A stretch of DNA of 64,000 nt from Poindextera sp963719975 (lineage in GTDB: Bacteria > Pseudomonadota > Alphaproteobacteria > Caulobacterales > Caulobacteraceae): contig CAVRED010000007.1 of assembly GCA_963719975.1 (NCBI GenBank), positions 806,001 through 870,000 on the forward strand. Direction: 5' to 3'. The first letter of the stretch is position 1. The number at the start of each line of letters is the position of its first letter. Below are positions 10,193-22,042 of the stretch, piece by piece. Both the position numbers and the translations under genes were made by a program. The notes beneath the pieces were generated by a model. That model was not told the origin of the DNA. It saw nothing but the letters and a program-made list of their open reading frames with translations, and made no database searches.

Positions 10193-10279
10193 GGTGTCCA
10201 ATCCTTCCTGACGAACTCCCCGACAGCCACCGACTCTCGCACGTCGCCGACTGCAACGCCAAGTCGAACGCGAGGGATG

Positions 10280-10930
10280 TCAGGCCGGTTCGGCCGCCAG
10301 GCGCTTGTCCAGGTAGTCGGCCACATGCCGCTCCACGTCCGGCAGGTTCTGCGTCCAGAAGTGGTCGGCGCCGTCGATCACGTCATAGTCGATGACGATG
10401 CCCTTCTGGGTGCGCAGCTTGGTCACCACGCGTTCGACCTCGGCCGGCGGCACGACCGTATCGGCCGAGCCATGCAGGAAAAGGCCCGACGCAGGGCAGG
10501 GGGCCAGGAAGCTGAAGTCGTAGGCGTTGGTCGGCGGCGAGACCGAGATGAAACCGTCGGTCTCCGGCCGGCGCATCAGAAGCTGCATGCCGATGTAGGC
10601 GCCGAAGCTGTAGCCGGCGACCCAGGTTTGCGAGGCGGCCGGGTTGGTCGCCTGCAGCCAGTCGAGCGCGGTGGCCGCATCAGCGAGCTCGCCGATTCCG
10701 GCATCGAACTCCCCCTGGCTGCGGCCGACGCCGCGCAAATTGAAGCGCAGCACCGAAAAGCCGCGCTTCATGAACAGCAGGAAGAGCTGCGCCACGACCG
10801 GGTGGTTCATGTTGCCGCCAGCGCGCGGGTGCGGGTGCAGGATGAGGGCGATCGGAGCGCCCTCCCTCTTGCCGGACGCGTAACGTCCTTCGATCCGACC
10901 GGCCGCTCCGGTCAGAACCACTTCAGGCAT
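10280..10930 (-). CDS. Alpha/beta hydrolase (dienelactone hydrolase-like)
   Basis: 216 residues. The start is ATG 10930 (MPEVVLTGAAGRIEG). HPHPRAGGNMNHPVV near the N-terminus, LRFNLRGVGRSQGEFD, and the nucleophile elbow AGYSFGAYIG (Ser of GYSFG) are characteristic of a small hydrolase family widespread in alphaproteobacteria. The acid and histidine are in HGSADTVVPPAEVE and DGADHFW. The function of this family is not established; it is usually cytosolic. The gene lies back to back with the suf operon promoter, so the region 10931-11103 serves both. Confidence 0.88.
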   Translation of the reverse strand: MPEVVLTGAAGRIEGRYASGKREGAPIALILHPHPRAGGNMNHPVVAQLFLLFMKRGFSVLRFNLRGVGRSQGEFDAGIGELADAATALDWLQATNPAASQTWVAGYSFGAYIGMQLLMRRPETDGFISVSPPTNAYDFSFLAPCPASGLFLHGSADTVVPPAEVERVVTKLRTQKGIVIDYDVIDGADHFWTQNLPDVERHVADYLDKRLAAEPA

Positions 10931-10966
10931 AGGGACTCCCGGCTGCGCGCGTTCACGCCCGTTTGA

Positions 10967-10991
10967 ATTCTTGACTAAATTACTCGGTCTT
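10967..10991 (+). promoter_or_regulatory. IscR type 1-like operator upstream of the suf operon
   Basis: Compared by eye with the published E. coli IscR type 1 consensus, 20 of 25 positions agree, including the core TTGACTAAATTACTCGG (10971-10987). It overlaps the -35 element of the predicted promoter, a position suited to repression. The first gene of the operon encodes an Rrf2/IscR-type regulator with three cysteines, which would bind it as a [2Fe-2S] holo-protein. Confidence 0.7.
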
Positions 10992-10999
10992 CCTAGATC
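10971..10999 (+). promoter_or_regulatory. Predicted sigma-70 promoter of the suf operon
   Basis: TTGACT (10971-10976), a 17-base spacer, and TAGATC (10994-10999). The -35 is near perfect and the -10 is moderate. The first start codon lies about 100 bases downstream. Confidence 0.55.
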
Positions 11000-11103
11000 A
11001 GCCCTGCGAGGGGCGGGCCGGTTCGGAAGGCCGCGGTTCTTAGCACAGCAGGCATCCGATGCGCGCGATTTCTCAATTCCGAGGCGAAGCAAGGCTCTAG
11101 GCC

Positions 11104-11598
11104 ATGAAGCTCTCCACCAAAGGCCGCTACGCGGTGATGGCGATGACCGATCTGGCCGGCCAGGGCGACGGCCGCACCGTCGCGCTCGCCGAGATCGCCC
11201 AGCGGCAACAGATTTCGCTACCCTACCTCGAGCAGCTGTTCGCCCGTCTGCGCCGCAAGGGGCTGGTGCTCAGCGCCCGCGGGCCTGGCGGCGGCTATCG
11301 CCTCGCGCGGGAGGCGGAGCTCGTCTCCATCGCCGACATCGTGGCCGCGGTCGATGAGCCGCTGCGGGCCACACGCTGTGCTGGCGGCGAGAGCCTGATC
11401 GGCTGCATGCGTGGCGGCGCGCGCTGTCTGACCCACGACCTGTGGGAAGAAACAGGGCGCCGTATCGAGGATTTCCTCGCCAGCGTCTCGCTGGCCGACG
11501 TTGTGAACGGACGGCTGCACTCCGCCGGCGTGACGCCCGTCTTCGCCAAGGCTCGCTCGACCCGGCCATTCGAATCCGCCACGAGCGCGGCGCGATGA
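11104..11598 (+). CDS. iscR: Rrf2 family iron-sulfur regulator (IscR/SufR-like)
   Basis: 164 residues. The N-terminal winged helix starts MKLSTKGRYAVMAMTDLA and includes QISLPYLEQLFARLRRKGLV and RGPGGGYRLAR, typical of IscR. Three cysteines in RCAGGESLIGCMRGGARCLTHDLW-type context (C-x8-C-x6-C, then LTHDLW) can bind a [2Fe-2S] cluster. E. coli IscR has the shorter C-x5-C-x5-C spacing, so this is the alphaproteobacterial form. It probably represses its own operon through the box at 10967-10991. Its stop overlaps the next start (ATGA), so translation is coupled. Confidence 0.92.
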   Translation: MKLSTKGRYAVMAMTDLAGQGDGRTVALAEIAQRQQISLPYLEQLFARLRRKGLVLSARGPGGGYRLAREAELVSIADIVAAVDEPLRATRCAGGESLIGCMRGGARCLTHDLWEETGRRIEDFLASVSLADVVNGRLHSAGVTPVFAKARSTRPFESATSAAR

Positions 11599-12737
11599 GG
11601 CAGGTCTACCTCGACTTCAACGCCACGGCCCCGATCCGCCCGGAAGCGGCGGAAGCGGCGGCCTGCGCCCTCGCCATCGGCGGCAATCCCTCGTCGGTGC
11701 ACGCCGCGGGCCGGCTGGCCCGGGCGGCGATCGAACGCGCGCGCGCCGAAGTCGCGGCGCTGGTGGGGGCAAAGGCCGAGGCCGTCACCTTTACGAGCGG
11801 GGGAACGGAGGCGAACGGCCTCGCCGTGGAGAGCGCCATCGCCGCCGGCGCGCGCCGTCCCCTCGTGGCGCTCGCCGAGCATCCCAGCACGATGCAGACG
11901 GCGCTCGCGAGCGGCCGCATGGTCGAGGGCTGGCCGATGACGCCAGCCGGAACCGCTGACCTCGACTGGCTTGCAACGCGCCTCAAGGCATGGAGCGCCA
12001 AAGATGGGCCGATCTTCGCGGTCCTATCGGCGGCCAACAACGAGACCGGCGTCATCCAGCCGGTGGCCGCGGCCGCCGAGCTGATCCACGCCGCCGGGGG
12101 GGCGCTGCACGTCGACGCCGTGCAAGCGGCGGGCAAGGTCCCGATCGATTTCGCCGCGCTGGGCGCCGACACGCTGGCGCTCTCCGCGCACAAGCTCGGC
12201 GGCCCGCAAGGGGTGGGCGCGCTGGTCGCCGGCCCGAAGGCTGTTCTCTCGCGCCGTCAGCATGGGGGCGGACAGGAGCGCGGCCTTCGAGGCGGCACAG
12301 AGAATGTCTCCGGCATCGCCGGGTTCGGGGCGGCCGCCGCCGTCGCCGCCGCCGAGCTCGACCATGCCGCGCACCAGGCCGCATGGCGAGACGCCGCCCA
12401 GGCCAAGATCGCCGCCGTTCAGGGCGTGACCGTCTTCGGCGCCGACGCACCACGGCTCCCGGCCGTTCTTTGTTTTGCGACGGAGGGGTTTGCCTCCGAC
12501 CGGCAGGTGATGGCGCTCGACCTCGACGGCGTGATGGTGTCAGCCGGCGCCGCGTGCTCGTCTGGCAAGGTCACCCCGAGCCAGGTTCTGACCGCGATGG
12601 GGTTTGCGGCCGAGGCGAGCAACGCCATCCGCGTCAGCGGCGGCTGGTCGACGCTCGAGGCCGACTGGGAGCGCTTCGTCGAGGTCTGGCTCGCGGCCGC
12701 GACGCGCGTGCGTCTGCGCACGATGGCGGAGGCCTAG
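11595..12737 (+). CDS. Cysteine desulfurase, NifS/IscS type
   Basis: 380 residues, PLP enzyme that takes sulfur from cysteine and passes it on as persulfide. It begins MRQVYLDFNATAPIRPEAAE. PLP lysine is in LSAHKLGGPQGVGAL. FTSGGTEANGLAVESA and EHPSTMQTA bind the cofactor phosphate and stack on the ring; the mobile-loop catalytic cysteine is in SAGAACSSGKVTPSQVL, as in group I (IscS/NifS) enzymes. A second, group II desulfurase (SufS) lies five genes downstream in the same operon. The ATG overlaps the regulator's stop by four bases. Confidence 0.92.
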   Translation: MRQVYLDFNATAPIRPEAAEAAACALAIGGNPSSVHAAGRLARAAIERARAEVAALVGAKAEAVTFTSGGTEANGLAVESAIAAGARRPLVALAEHPSTMQTALASGRMVEGWPMTPAGTADLDWLATRLKAWSAKDGPIFAVLSAANNETGVIQPVAAAAELIHAAGGALHVDAVQAAGKVPIDFAALGADTLALSAHKLGGPQGVGALVAGPKAVLSRRQHGGGQERGLRGGTENVSGIAGFGAAAAVAAAELDHAAHQAAWRDAAQAKIAAVQGVTVFGADAPRLPAVLCFATEGFASDRQVMALDLDGVMVSAGAACSSGKVTPSQVLTAMGFAAEASNAIRVSGGWSTLEADWERFVEVWLAAATRVRLRTMAEA

Positions 12738-12741
12738 GGCG

Positions 12742-14204
<1,463 letters not shown>

Positions 14205-14208
<4 letters not shown>

Positions 14209-14579
14209 CGCTGGAGACGATCGATCACGCGCAGGTGGCCATTCCGCCCGGCGGCGAAGATGCCGCGCGGCCGTTCTACGCGGGCCTGCTCGGGTTGCCG
14301 GAACAGCCGAAGCCGGCCGAACTCGCCAAGCGCGGCGGGTGCTGGTTCGAGAGCGAGCGGGTGAAGGTGCACTGTGGCGTCGAGACGCCGTTCGCGCCGG
14401 CGAAGAAGGCGCACATCGCCTTCCGTGTGGACGACGTCCAGGGCCTGGCGAACCGCGCCCGAGCCGCCGGCTATGAGGTCGTCGACGACGACCTGCTCGA
14501 GGGCCACGAGCGAATCTACATCTACGACCCGTTCGGGAACCGGCTGGAGTTCCTCAAGCCCCTGGAGTCCGGCCGTTGA
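14205..14579 (+). CDS. VOC/glyoxalase superfamily protein inside the suf operon
   Basis: 124 residues from a GTG that overlaps the sufB stop. One vicinal-oxygen-chelate fold: IDHAQVAIPPGGEDAARPFY at the start, HIAFRVDDVQGLANRARAAG in the second repeat, and YIYDPFGNRLEFLKP at the end. One metal ligand of the family, the final Glu in RLEFL, is present. Its ATG neighbour sufC overlaps it by one base (TGATG), so it is translated as part of the operon. A VOC protein is not part of the known Suf machinery; its role here is unknown. Confidence 0.85.
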
Positions 14580-15328
14580 TGCTCGCGATCCATGACCTGC
14601 ACGTTCGCGTCGGCGAGGCGGAGATCATCAAGGGCCTGACCCTCGATCTGCCGGCCGGTGAGGTGCACGCCATCATGGGGCCGAACGGCGCCGGCAAGTC
14701 GACGCTCGCCTACGCGCTCGCGGGACGGCCGGGCTACGAGGTCACCGGCGGCTCGGCGACCTATGAGGGCGAAGATCTGCTCGCGCTCGCGCCCGAAGAG
14801 CGTGCGGCCAAGGGGGTCTTCCTCTCCTTCCAGTACCCGCTGGAGCTGCCCGGCGTCCCGGGGCTGACCTTCCTGCGCACGGCGCTGAACGCCCAGCGCA
14901 AGGCGCGGGGCGAGGACGAGGTCGCGGCGCCAGCCTTCCTCAGGCAGGCGCGGGAGATCGCCGCGGCGCTGAAGATCGACTTCGACATGCTGCGACGACC
15001 CCTGAACGTCGGCTTTTCCGGCGGCGAGAAGAAGCGGATGGAGATTTTCCAGATGGCGCTGTTCGCGCCGCGGCTGCTCATCCTCGACGAAACCGACTCG
15101 GGCCTCGACATCGACGCGCTGAAGGTGGTGGCCGACGGCGTGAACGGCATGCGCTCGCCGGATCGCGGCATGCTGGTCATCACCCACTACCAGCGCCTCT
15201 TGGACTACATCCGCCCCGACCGCGTGCACGTGCTCGCCGCGGGTCGCATCGCCGCCTCCGGCGGCCCCGAACTCGCCCACGAGCTGGAGCGCGAGGGCTA
15301 CGACAAGTACGTGAAGGTCGCGGCATGA
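14579..15328 (+). CDS. sufC: Fe-S cluster assembly ATPase SufC
   Basis: 249 residues, cytosolic ABC-type ATPase that powers SufBC2D. Walker A is IMGPNGAGKSTLAYALAG, the signature is NVGFSGGEKKRMEIFQMA, and Walker B is LLILDETDSGLDIDALKVV, followed by the switch histidine in VITHYQRLLDYI. SufC-specific features are FLSFQYPLELPGV and the ETDSGLD variant. The last four bases overlap the sufD start. Confidence 0.97.
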   Translation: MLAIHDLHVRVGEAEIIKGLTLDLPAGEVHAIMGPNGAGKSTLAYALAGRPGYEVTGGSATYEGEDLLALAPEERAAKGVFLSFQYPLELPGVPGLTFLRTALNAQRKARGEDEVAAPAFLRQAREIAAALKIDFDMLRRPLNVGFSGGEKKRMEIFQMALFAPRLLILDETDSGLDIDALKVVADGVNGMRSPDRGMLVITHYQRLLDYIRPDRVHVLAAGRIAASGGPELAHELEREGYDKYVKVAA

Positions 15329-16369
15329 GTCTGGGGGCCGCCATCAGGACCGGCGACGTCGCCGAGCTCCCGTCGCGCCGCGACGAAGATTGGCGCTGGA
15401 CGGACCTTGCTGGCCTGATCCGCCAGATCCCGCCGCGCTCGCCGCCTGGCGACGCAGGAGCGCTCGCGGCTGGGCCCTTCGCGGGCCTCGCGGATGAGGA
15501 GATCGTCTTCCTGAATGGCCGCGCTCGGAATCCGGTGAAGAAGGTCCTTGTCGAGCCGGACGCCACCCGGACGATCGCCCTCCGCTTCCTGTCGCGCGCG
15601 ACGCGTACCGCGCACGCAGCATCGCTCGCCCTCGAAGTCCAGGCCGGCGGTTCGCTGCTCCTGCTGGAGAGCTACGAGGGCGCCGGCGGGGGCTACATCG
15701 CCGACGCGGCGCTCGACATACGGCTCGGCGAGGGGGCGCGGCTACAGCGGATCGTCGTTGTCGATGAGGTCGCCGACGCCGTCGCCGTCAGCACGGCCGA
15801 GATCGAGCTCGGCCCCCGGGCCACGCTGGCGCAGACGGTGTTGACCTCGGGAGCCAAGCGCCAGCGCTTCGAGACCCGCGTTCGGCACGGCGCTGGGTGC
15901 GACCGCGCGCCTGGACGGGGTCTACCTCCTCGCGGGCGAGCGTCGCGCCGACCTGACGAGCGAGGTCGTGCACGGCGCTCCGGGCGCCAGCACCGCGCAG
16001 CTGGCCAAAGGCTGCGTGCGAGACCAGGCGCGCGCCGTGTTCCAGGGCCGCATCATCGTGGCGCGAGGCGCGGACGGGACCGACGCTCGCATGGGTCACC
16101 ATGCGCTGATCCTCTCCGATCGCGCCGAGGTCGACGCCAAGCCCGAGCTCGAGATCTATGCCGACGACGTCGCCTGCAGCCACGGAAACACGGTCGGCGC
16201 GCTGGACGAGGAGGCGTTGTTCTACGTCCGCCAGCGCGGCGTCCCGGACGCCGAAGCGCGGGCGCTTGCTGACCGAAGCCTTCGTCGGCGAGGTGGTCGA
16301 CCGCATCCAGCACGACGGCGCGCGCGATGTGGCGAGGGCGTGGGTCGGCGCGCGATTGGGAGCGGCGTC

Positions 16370-16373
<4 letters not shown>
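15325..16373 (+). CDS. sufD: Fe-S cluster assembly protein SufD, two frame breaks
   Basis: About 348 residues, the SufB paralogue in the SufBC2D scaffold complex. It starts MSLGAAIRTGDVAELPSRRD and contains EDWRWTDLAGLIRQIPP, then VVDEVADAVAVSTAEIEL. Extra bases near 15892 and 16263 shift the frame; the protein continues with GASTAQLAKGCVRDQARAVF, DAKPELEIYADDVACSHGNT and DEEALFYVRQRGVPDAEARAL, and ends TEAFVGEVVDRIQHDG. Every SufD signature is present, so the breaks are probably read errors. The stop overlaps the sufS GTG (GTGA). Confidence 0.92.
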
Positions 16374-17587
<1,214 letters not shown>

Positions 17588-17599
17588 AGTTCGCTGCCA

Positions 17600-17959
17600 A
17601 TGGACGCCCAACTCGACGAGACCAGCCAGCCTTCCGCCCTCGGCCAGGAGGAACTCGACCGCCTGACCGACCAGTTGGTCGACCAGCTGAAGACGGTGTT
17701 CGACCCGGAGATCCCGGTCGACATCTACGAGCTTGGCCTGATCTACAAGGTCGACGTTTCCGACGAGAAGGACGTGGCCATCGACATGACCCTGACGGCG
17801 CCGGGCTGCCCGGTCGCGGGCGAGATGCCGGGCTGGGTGGAGGACGCGGTGATGGGGATCGACGGGATCCGCTCCTGCATCGTGAACCTGGTGTTCGACC
17901 CGCCGTGGGATCCGTCCATGATGTCGGACGAGGCCAAGCTGCAGTTGAATATGTTCTGA
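17600..17959 (+). CDS. sufT: SufT/DUF59 Fe-S assembly factor
   Basis: 119 residues. The MIP18/DUF59 domain covers most of it: LKTVFDPEIPVDIYELGLIY, then MTLTAPGCPVAGEMPGWVED with the conserved cysteine, and VNLVFDPPWDPSMMSDEAK. SufT proteins help mature Fe-S enzymes late in assembly. It follows sufS by 12 bases and precedes the A-type carrier by two, in the same operon. Confidence 0.94.
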   Translation: MDAQLDETSQPSALGQEELDRLTDQLVDQLKTVFDPEIPVDIYELGLIYKVDVSDEKDVAIDMTLTAPGCPVAGEMPGWVEDAVMGIDGIRSCIVNLVFDPPWDPSMMSDEAKLQLNMF

Positions 17960-17961
17960 TC

Positions 17962-18354
17962 ATGGAACCCTCGATCCAAACGCGCCCGCGCCGTCCGCGC
18001 CCGAAAGTGGTCACTCTGACCGACCGCGCCGCCGATCGCGTGCGCGAGATCATGGGACGCGCCGCCAAGCCCTATGCGGGCTTGCGCGTGGGCGTGAAGA
18101 ACGGCGGCTGCGCCGGCCAGGAGTATGTCGTCGAATACGCCGAGGCGGCCGATCCGCTCGACGAGATCGTCGAGGACAAGGGGGTCACCATCCTGATCGA
18201 GCCCAAGGCGGTGCTGTTCCTGCTGGGCTCGGAGATCGACTACGAGACGAGCAAGCTTGCGGCCAAGTTCGTGTTCCACAATCCGAACGAGACCGACGCC
18301 TGCGGCTGCGGCGAGAGCGTCACCATCGAGCCGGCCGCCGCCCGCGACGCATAA
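17962..18354 (+). CDS. sufA: A-type Fe-S carrier (SufA/IscA/ErpA family)
   Basis: 130 residues. HesB fold with LTDRAADRVREIMGRA, LRVGVKNGGCAGQEYVVEYA, GVTILIEPKAVLFLLGSEID and the C-terminal ETDACGCGESV. The three cysteine ligands (GGCAG and CGCG) are present. It receives clusters from SufBCD and delivers them to apoproteins. The start ATG 17962 follows a short basic leader (RPRRPRPK). It is the last gene of the suf operon. Confidence 0.93.
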   Translation: MEPSIQTRPRRPRPKVVTLTDRAADRVREIMGRAAKPYAGLRVGVKNGGCAGQEYVVEYAEAADPLDEIVEDKGVTILIEPKAVLFLLGSEIDYETSKLAAKFVFHNPNETDACGCGESVTIEPAAARDA

Positions 18355-18436
18355 CAGGCGTCCGCTTCCTGCCAGATTTGATCGACGCGGCCTGCTACAG
18401 CCGCACCTCGGATCCGCCGCCCGAGGACGCCCACCC

Positions 18437-19189
18437 ATGCCGACCGCCGCCGAGAAACGCGCCGCATTCCGCCGCCTGCACGAGGATGGCTTCTTCGTCC
18501 TGCCAAACCCCTGGGACGTCGGCAGCGCGCTGCATCTCCAGGGCCTCGGGTTCAAGGCGCTCGCCTCCACCTCGAGCGGATTTGCGATGACCCTGGGCAA
18601 GGGCGACTACGGCGTGACCAGAGACCAGTTGCTCGACCATCTCCGCGACGTGTCCGCGGCGATCGACGTGCCCTTCAACGCCGATTTCGAGGGCGGCTAT
18701 GCCGTCGAGCCGGAGGGTGTCGCCGCGAACGTGCGCCTCGCCATCGAGACCGGGGTCGCCGGCCTCTCGATCGAGGACCGGGTGCTTGGCGGCGAGGCTG
18801 GGCTGCTCGACCTTGAGCTTTCGGTGGCGCGCATCAAGGCCGCACGGGCAGAGATCGACCGCGACAACAGCGGGGTCGTCCTGGTCGGACGGTGCGAGGG
18901 CTACCTGGTTGGCCAGCCAGACCTGGGCAAGACCATCGCGCGGCTTCAGGCGTACGCAGAAGCCGGCGCCGATTGCCTCTATCCGCCCGGACCGCGCGAC
19001 AAGGACGAGATCGCCGCCATCGTTAGGGCGCTCGCCCCCCGGCCGGTGAACATCCTGCTTCGCCCGCAGGGACCGTCGCTTGCGGAGCTGCGGGACCTGG
19101 GCGTCAGGCGCGCCAGCACGGGCGGCGCGCTGGCGTTCGTTGCGCACCGCGCCTTCGACGCGGCGGCGAAAGAGCTCGTTTTCGACTAG
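18437..19189 (+). CDS. Isocitrate lyase/PEP mutase family protein
   Basis: 250 residues. FVLPNPWDVGSALHLQGLGF at the N-terminus, STSSGFAMTLGKGDY, PFNADFEGGYAVEPEGVAAN with the metal-binding acid patch, and GLSIEDRVLGGEAGLL show the PEP mutase/ICL superfamily barrel. VLVGRCEGYLVG and GADCLYPPG complete the pattern. The ICL catalytic KKCGH loop is absent, so it is not isocitrate lyase; members include carboxyphosphonoenolpyruvate mutase-like and oxaloacetate decarboxylase-like enzymes. The substrate cannot be named. It stands alone after the suf operon. Confidence 0.85.
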   Translation: MPTAAEKRAAFRRLHEDGFFVLPNPWDVGSALHLQGLGFKALASTSSGFAMTLGKGDYGVTRDQLLDHLRDVSAAIDVPFNADFEGGYAVEPEGVAANVRLAIETGVAGLSIEDRVLGGEAGLLDLELSVARIKAARAEIDRDNSGVVLVGRCEGYLVGQPDLGKTIARLQAYAEAGADCLYPPGPRDKDEIAAIVRALAPRPVNILLRPQGPSLAELRDLGVRRASTGGALAFVAHRAFDAAAKELVFD

Positions 19190-19193
19190 AGCG

Positions 19194-20252
19194 TTAGGCG
19201 GCGTCCGGGATCGGGTTCGCCGCCGTGACGCGGTTTCGCCCGCCACGCTTGGAAGCGTAGAGGGCCGAGTCCGCGCGCTCGATCAGCGCCGCGGTCTCGT
19301 CGGTAGGTCCGAGCTCGGCCACGCCAGCGGAAATGGTGATCGAGCCCAGGTCCTCGTCGGTCGAGCGGCGCTTGAGCGTGCGCGAGCTAACGGCCACGCG
19401 AATGTGCTCCAGCGTCTTCAGCACCACCTCCGGCGCGTCGCCAGGGAAGATCACAGCGAACTCTTCGCCGCCGTAGCGTGCGGCGAACCGCGGCGCGGGC
19501 GACAGGCGGGCGATGACGCTCGCCACGTAGCGCAGCACCTGGTCGCCGGTCTGGTGGCCCCAGGTGTCGTTGAAGATCTTGAAATGGTCGATGTCGAGCA
19601 CGGCCAGCGACAGCGTGTTCTGCGCGAGACGCGCGCCGCGGCGACGGCGCGCTCCAACGCCTCGTCGAACGCCTTGCGGTTGGCGAGGTTGGTCAGGCCG
19701 TCGATCGTGGCGTCGCGCTGGACCTGCTGGAGGTGGTCGCGCAAACGGTTCACCTCGGCGGTCAATTCCTCCAGCCGCTGCTCCAACGTCTTGTTCTCGA
19801 GTTGGACGTCACGGGTCGCTTCCGACAGCGTCGACAACCAGCTTTTCGATCGCTTCGGCTTCGGCGTTCTGAGCCAACTCGCGGCCTGCGCCGGCCAGGG
19901 CTTCCCCGTACTGTTCGCTCAACTCGTGCGCCTGCTTGATCGCCTCGGCGACCTCGGCCAGTTCGCGGTTCAGTCGCGCGCCGGCGTCGCGAATCTGCTC
20001 GTTCAGTCTGGCCTTCGGCAGATAGGCCGCCGCCAGCGCTTCGCCCATCACCTCTGTGATCGGCTCGCCAGCGGAGATCACCCGCTCGATTTCGGACGCC
20101 AGCTCGCAACTGGGGTCGGCCAGAGCATGGATCCAGAGCTCGTAGTTCAACGGGGTCGGCCAGACGCCGCGCCGCTCCATATCCTCCAGCGCCTCCCGCG
20201 CGAGCCCAAACGCCTTGGGTCCGCGAAGCGTCAATTCGACCCCATCAGCCAT
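19194..20252 (-). CDS. GGDEF diguanylate cyclase (DgcB-like), two frame breaks
   Basis: About 350 residues. The first ~110 residues (GPKAFGLAREALEDMERRGVW onward) form a helical domain seen in Caulobacterales cyclases, followed by a long coiled coil (ENKTLEQRLEELTAEVNRL). The GGDEF domain has DGLTNLANRKAFDEAL, LDIDHFKIFNDTWGHQTGD, and the active-site motif GGEEF in AARYGGEEFAVIFPG. An RxxD-type I-site is not obvious. Frame breaks near 19830 and 19615 are bridged cleanly. It makes cyclic di-GMP from two GTP. The architecture and position after the suf genes resemble Caulobacter DgcB; this assignment is an inference. Confidence 0.85.
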
Positions 20253-20370
20253 GCGGCGTTCGTCCTTCGTGAGCAGTTCGCGCCCTTGCGCTGGGCGGCT
20301 TTGCGCGCGAGCGGCAACCTAGGCCGACGAGTCGAAACGATCAGTTAAGGCTGATCGCGGCCGGGCCTGG

Positions 20371-21866
20371 TCAGTCGCCGCGCGGCGCGCCGCGCAGGAG
20401 GAACGCCGGGGTGTCGGCGCCGAAACCCACGAACGTCGCGCTCGTCTCGCTCGGGCCGTTCGGCCGCGCTCGGGCCGCGCCTGGGGCGCGCCTCAGGCTC
20501 TTGACGTCGCTGTTCGACAGCAGGTTTCGGAGCGGGGGGAGCGGCGACCGGGGCGGCCGCCACGGGCGTTGGCGTTGCAGGCGCCGGCGCGGCCTCGGGC
20601 GAGACCGCTTCCGGCCGTCGAGGTGCCCGGTGGCGGCGACTGCGCGCGGCGCGCGATCCCGGTCCCGTTCGCGAGATGGGCGGCGGCCATCGCGACTGCG
20701 TTCTGGCCTCGGCCGGGACTTCGCTTCGCTCCAGTCCAGCTCCAGCGTCACTTCGTCGGGCTTCAGGCCAATCAGCTTGATCACCTTGTCGAGCGAGCGG
20801 GCGTCGGCTGGGGTCACGATCATGAAGGCGTCGCCTGACTTGCCAGCGCGGCCGGTGCGGCCGATGCGGTGGACATAGTCGTCGGCGTGGTGGGGTACGT
20901 CGAAGTTGAAGATGTGGCTCACGTCGGGGATGTCGAGCCCGCGCGCGGCGACGTCGGAGGCGACGAGAAGCTTGAGCTCGCCGTCGCGGAACGCTGCCAA
21001 CGTCCGCATGCGGGTCTGCTGATCGAGGTCGCCGTGGATGGCGGCGGCGTTGAAGCCATGGCTCTTCAACGACTTGGCGACGACGTCGACCTCGCTCTTG
21101 CGGTTGCAGAAGACGATGCCGTTCTTGACGTTCGCCGCGCCGACCAGCGCGCGCAGCGCCAGGCGCTTGGCGGCCGGGTCGGAGGAGGGGATCCGCACCA
21201 GGTGCTGGGCGATGTTCTCCGCGGTCGTGGCCGGCCTCGAGGCTTCGATCCGCACCGGGTCGTGGAGGAACTGCTTGGTCAGCCGCGTGATCTCGGGCGG
21301 CATGGTCGCGGAGAAGAACAGCGTCTGCTTCTTCGGCGGGGTCAGCTTGAAGATGCGCTCGATGTCCGGGATGAAGCCCATGTCGAGCATGCGGTCGGCT
21401 TCGTCGACCACCATGATCTGCACGCCGGTCAAGCAGGAGCTTGCCGCGCTCGAAGTGGTCGAGCAGGCGACCGGGCGTCGCGATCAGAACATCGACGCCG
21501 CGGTCGAGCTTGCGCTCCTGGTCGCCGAACGAGACGCCGCCGATGAGCAGCGCCCAGGTCAGCTTGGTCCCCTTGGCGTAGCGCTCGAAGGCCAGCGCCA
21601 CTTGGTCGGCCAGCTCGCGTGTCGGCTCGATGACCAGCGAGCGCGGCATGCGCGCCTTGGCGCGGCCGGCCTTCAGCGTCTCGATCATCGGCAGCGTGAA
21701 GGCGGCGGTCTTGCCAGTGCCGGTCTGGGCGATGCCCAGCACGTCCTGCCCGGCGAGGGCGATCGGGAATGGCCTGGGCCTGGATGGGGGTTGCGGTCTT
21801 GTAGCCGCTGTCTGCAACCGCTTGCAGGGTTTCGGGGCTCAGCCCCAGTTCGGAAAATTCAGTCAT
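20371..21866 (-). CDS. DEAD-box RNA helicase (RhlE-type), broken frames
   Basis: About 498 residues. It begins MTEFSELGLSPETLQAVADS. Motifs in order: Q motif with TATPIQAQAIP, I (AQTGTGKTAA), Ia (EPTRELADQ), Ib (IATPGRLLDHF), II (VVDEADRMLD), III (FFSATMPPE), IV (GIVFCNRKS), V (VASDVAARGLDIP) and VI (VHRIGRTGRAGK). A basic, arginine- and proline-rich tail follows. Extra bases near 21775 and 21428 break the frame. The tail (20400-20690) probably has compensating breaks, because alternate frames each give plausible low-complexity pieces. In Caulobacter the helicase at this locus acts in the RNA degradosome. Confidence 0.92.
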
Positions 21867-22042
21867 GCTCTGTGGTGAAACGTCGGGGCGTTCGGACAGC
21901 GACTCAAGCGCAGCGATCCCCGCTCCAATGGGGCCTTAGATAGGGCCGAGCCTCAGAAAGTCAACGCAGCTTAGGGTTTGCGCGCCAGTTGGCCGCGGCT
22001 GCGTGTCCGGCTAGCATCGGTCCATGGCTGCTGAAACCCGCT

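Noticed and set aside
9203..10966. A 587-codon plus-strand frame opposite the aldo/keto reductase and hydrolase
   Set aside because: It spans two well-supported minus-strand genes and the composition is typical of antisense reading; no recognisable domain.
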